Assembly: GCA_003446315.1 (NCBI GenBank)
Contig: DMBA01000340.1
Span: 1-5,430, forward strand
Direction of reading: 5' to 3'
From: Ruminococcus sp.
Lineage (GTDB): Bacteria > Bacillota > Clostridia > Oscillospirales > Ruminococcaceae
DNA length: 5,430 nt
Translations under genes and position numbers: made by a program
The notes under the pieces: model-generated
Seen by the model: only the letters and a program-made list of their open reading frames with translations
Database searches by the model: none
Told to the model about the DNA's origin: nothing
Shown: piece by piece, positions 5,253 to 5,430 of the stretch
Position numbering within the stretch: the stretch's first letter is position 1
Layout: every line of letters starts with the position of its first letter

Positions 5253-5423
5253 TTATTGTTTTCTTGCGATGCGGTATTCATCGCCGTCACGGTAATAAGG
5301 ACAGTGTGCGCGGGAATCGGCTAAAAACCGCGCATATTCGTCTTCATCCAGATTCATTTCGCACACATAGCAGTCCCAGTCCTCGTCATAGGCGTTATAG
5401 GCACAGGTGTCACATTCATTCAT
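5253..5423 (-). CDS. Small Cys-rich, acidic protein, resembles DUF6472
   Basis: A 56-residue protein, apparently complete, running from ATG at 5423 to TAA at 5255-5253. It has two CxxC pairs, C4-x2-C7 and C18-x2-C21, 10 residues apart, plus C41 in HCPYYRDGDEY. The middle is very acidic (LDEDEYARF, 25-33) and the tail is RIARKQ. The CxxC spacing suggests a zinc-ribbon-like metal knuckle, which is inference. From memory the pattern (CxxCxY near the start, NLDEDE, CPYY..GDEY.I.RKQ at the end) matches DUF6472, a family of unknown function in Clostridia. Only 7 bases lie upstream inside the window, so the ribosome binding site and promoter cannot be seen, and an upstream in-frame start cannot be excluded. 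It is convergent with prfC and shares its terminator. Confidence 0.8.
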   Translation of the reverse strand: MNECDTCAYNAYDEDWDCYVCEMNLDEDEYARFLADSRAHCPYYRDGDEYRIARKQ

Positions 5424-5430
5424 GATGCAA

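Noticed and set aside
1..5430. Mobile element, prophage, CRISPR array or defence island
   Set aside because: No transposase, integrase, phage or nuclease-like frame, no regular spaced repeats and no target duplications were seen.

Overview
The window looks like ordinary chromosome from a gut-type, low-to-mid GC Bacillota, most likely a Clostridia/Oscillospiraceae (Ruminococcus-like) species. The clues are Gram-positive style TGn-TATAAT promoters, strong GGAGG-type ribosome binding sites, non-ATG starts, a YngK-type family 10 glycosylhydrolase lipoprotein, and a tiny Cys-rich protein that resembles the DUF6472 family. The genus is an inference. I see no insertion sequence, phage gene, CRISPR array, tRNA or rRNA.

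Layout. Bases 31-59 carry a promoter for a BAAT-type alpha/beta hydrolase (111-1043, +). It converges on an AqpZ-type aquaporin (1115-1813, -), and a bidirectional terminator (1066-1093) lies between them. The aquaporin has its own promoter (1917-1945, -) and a leader of about 97 nt that can be folded into a hairpin, a loop-closing pseudoknot and a competing pairing with the Shine-Dalgarno sequence. The roughly 240-base gap after it (1946-2188) holds a 12-bp terminator hairpin and an apparently orphan plus-strand promoter. Next is a predicted family 10 glycosylhydrolase lipoprotein (2189-3355, -). It is divergent from prfC, peptide chain release factor 3 (3583-5172, +, TTG start). The divergent spacer holds promoters for both genes and a possible 28-codon ORF. 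After prfC comes another bidirectional terminator (5207-5246), then a convergent 56-residue protein with two CxxC motifs (5253-5423, -).

The genes do not form a pathway. Each appears to be a single-gene transcription unit with its own promoter, and hairpin terminators sit at the convergent junctions. The best-supported annotations are prfC and the aquaporin. The least ordinary item is the aquaporin leader, whose mutually exclusive pairings suggest a translational switch. That is an inference from base pairing in a single sequence and needs comparative support.
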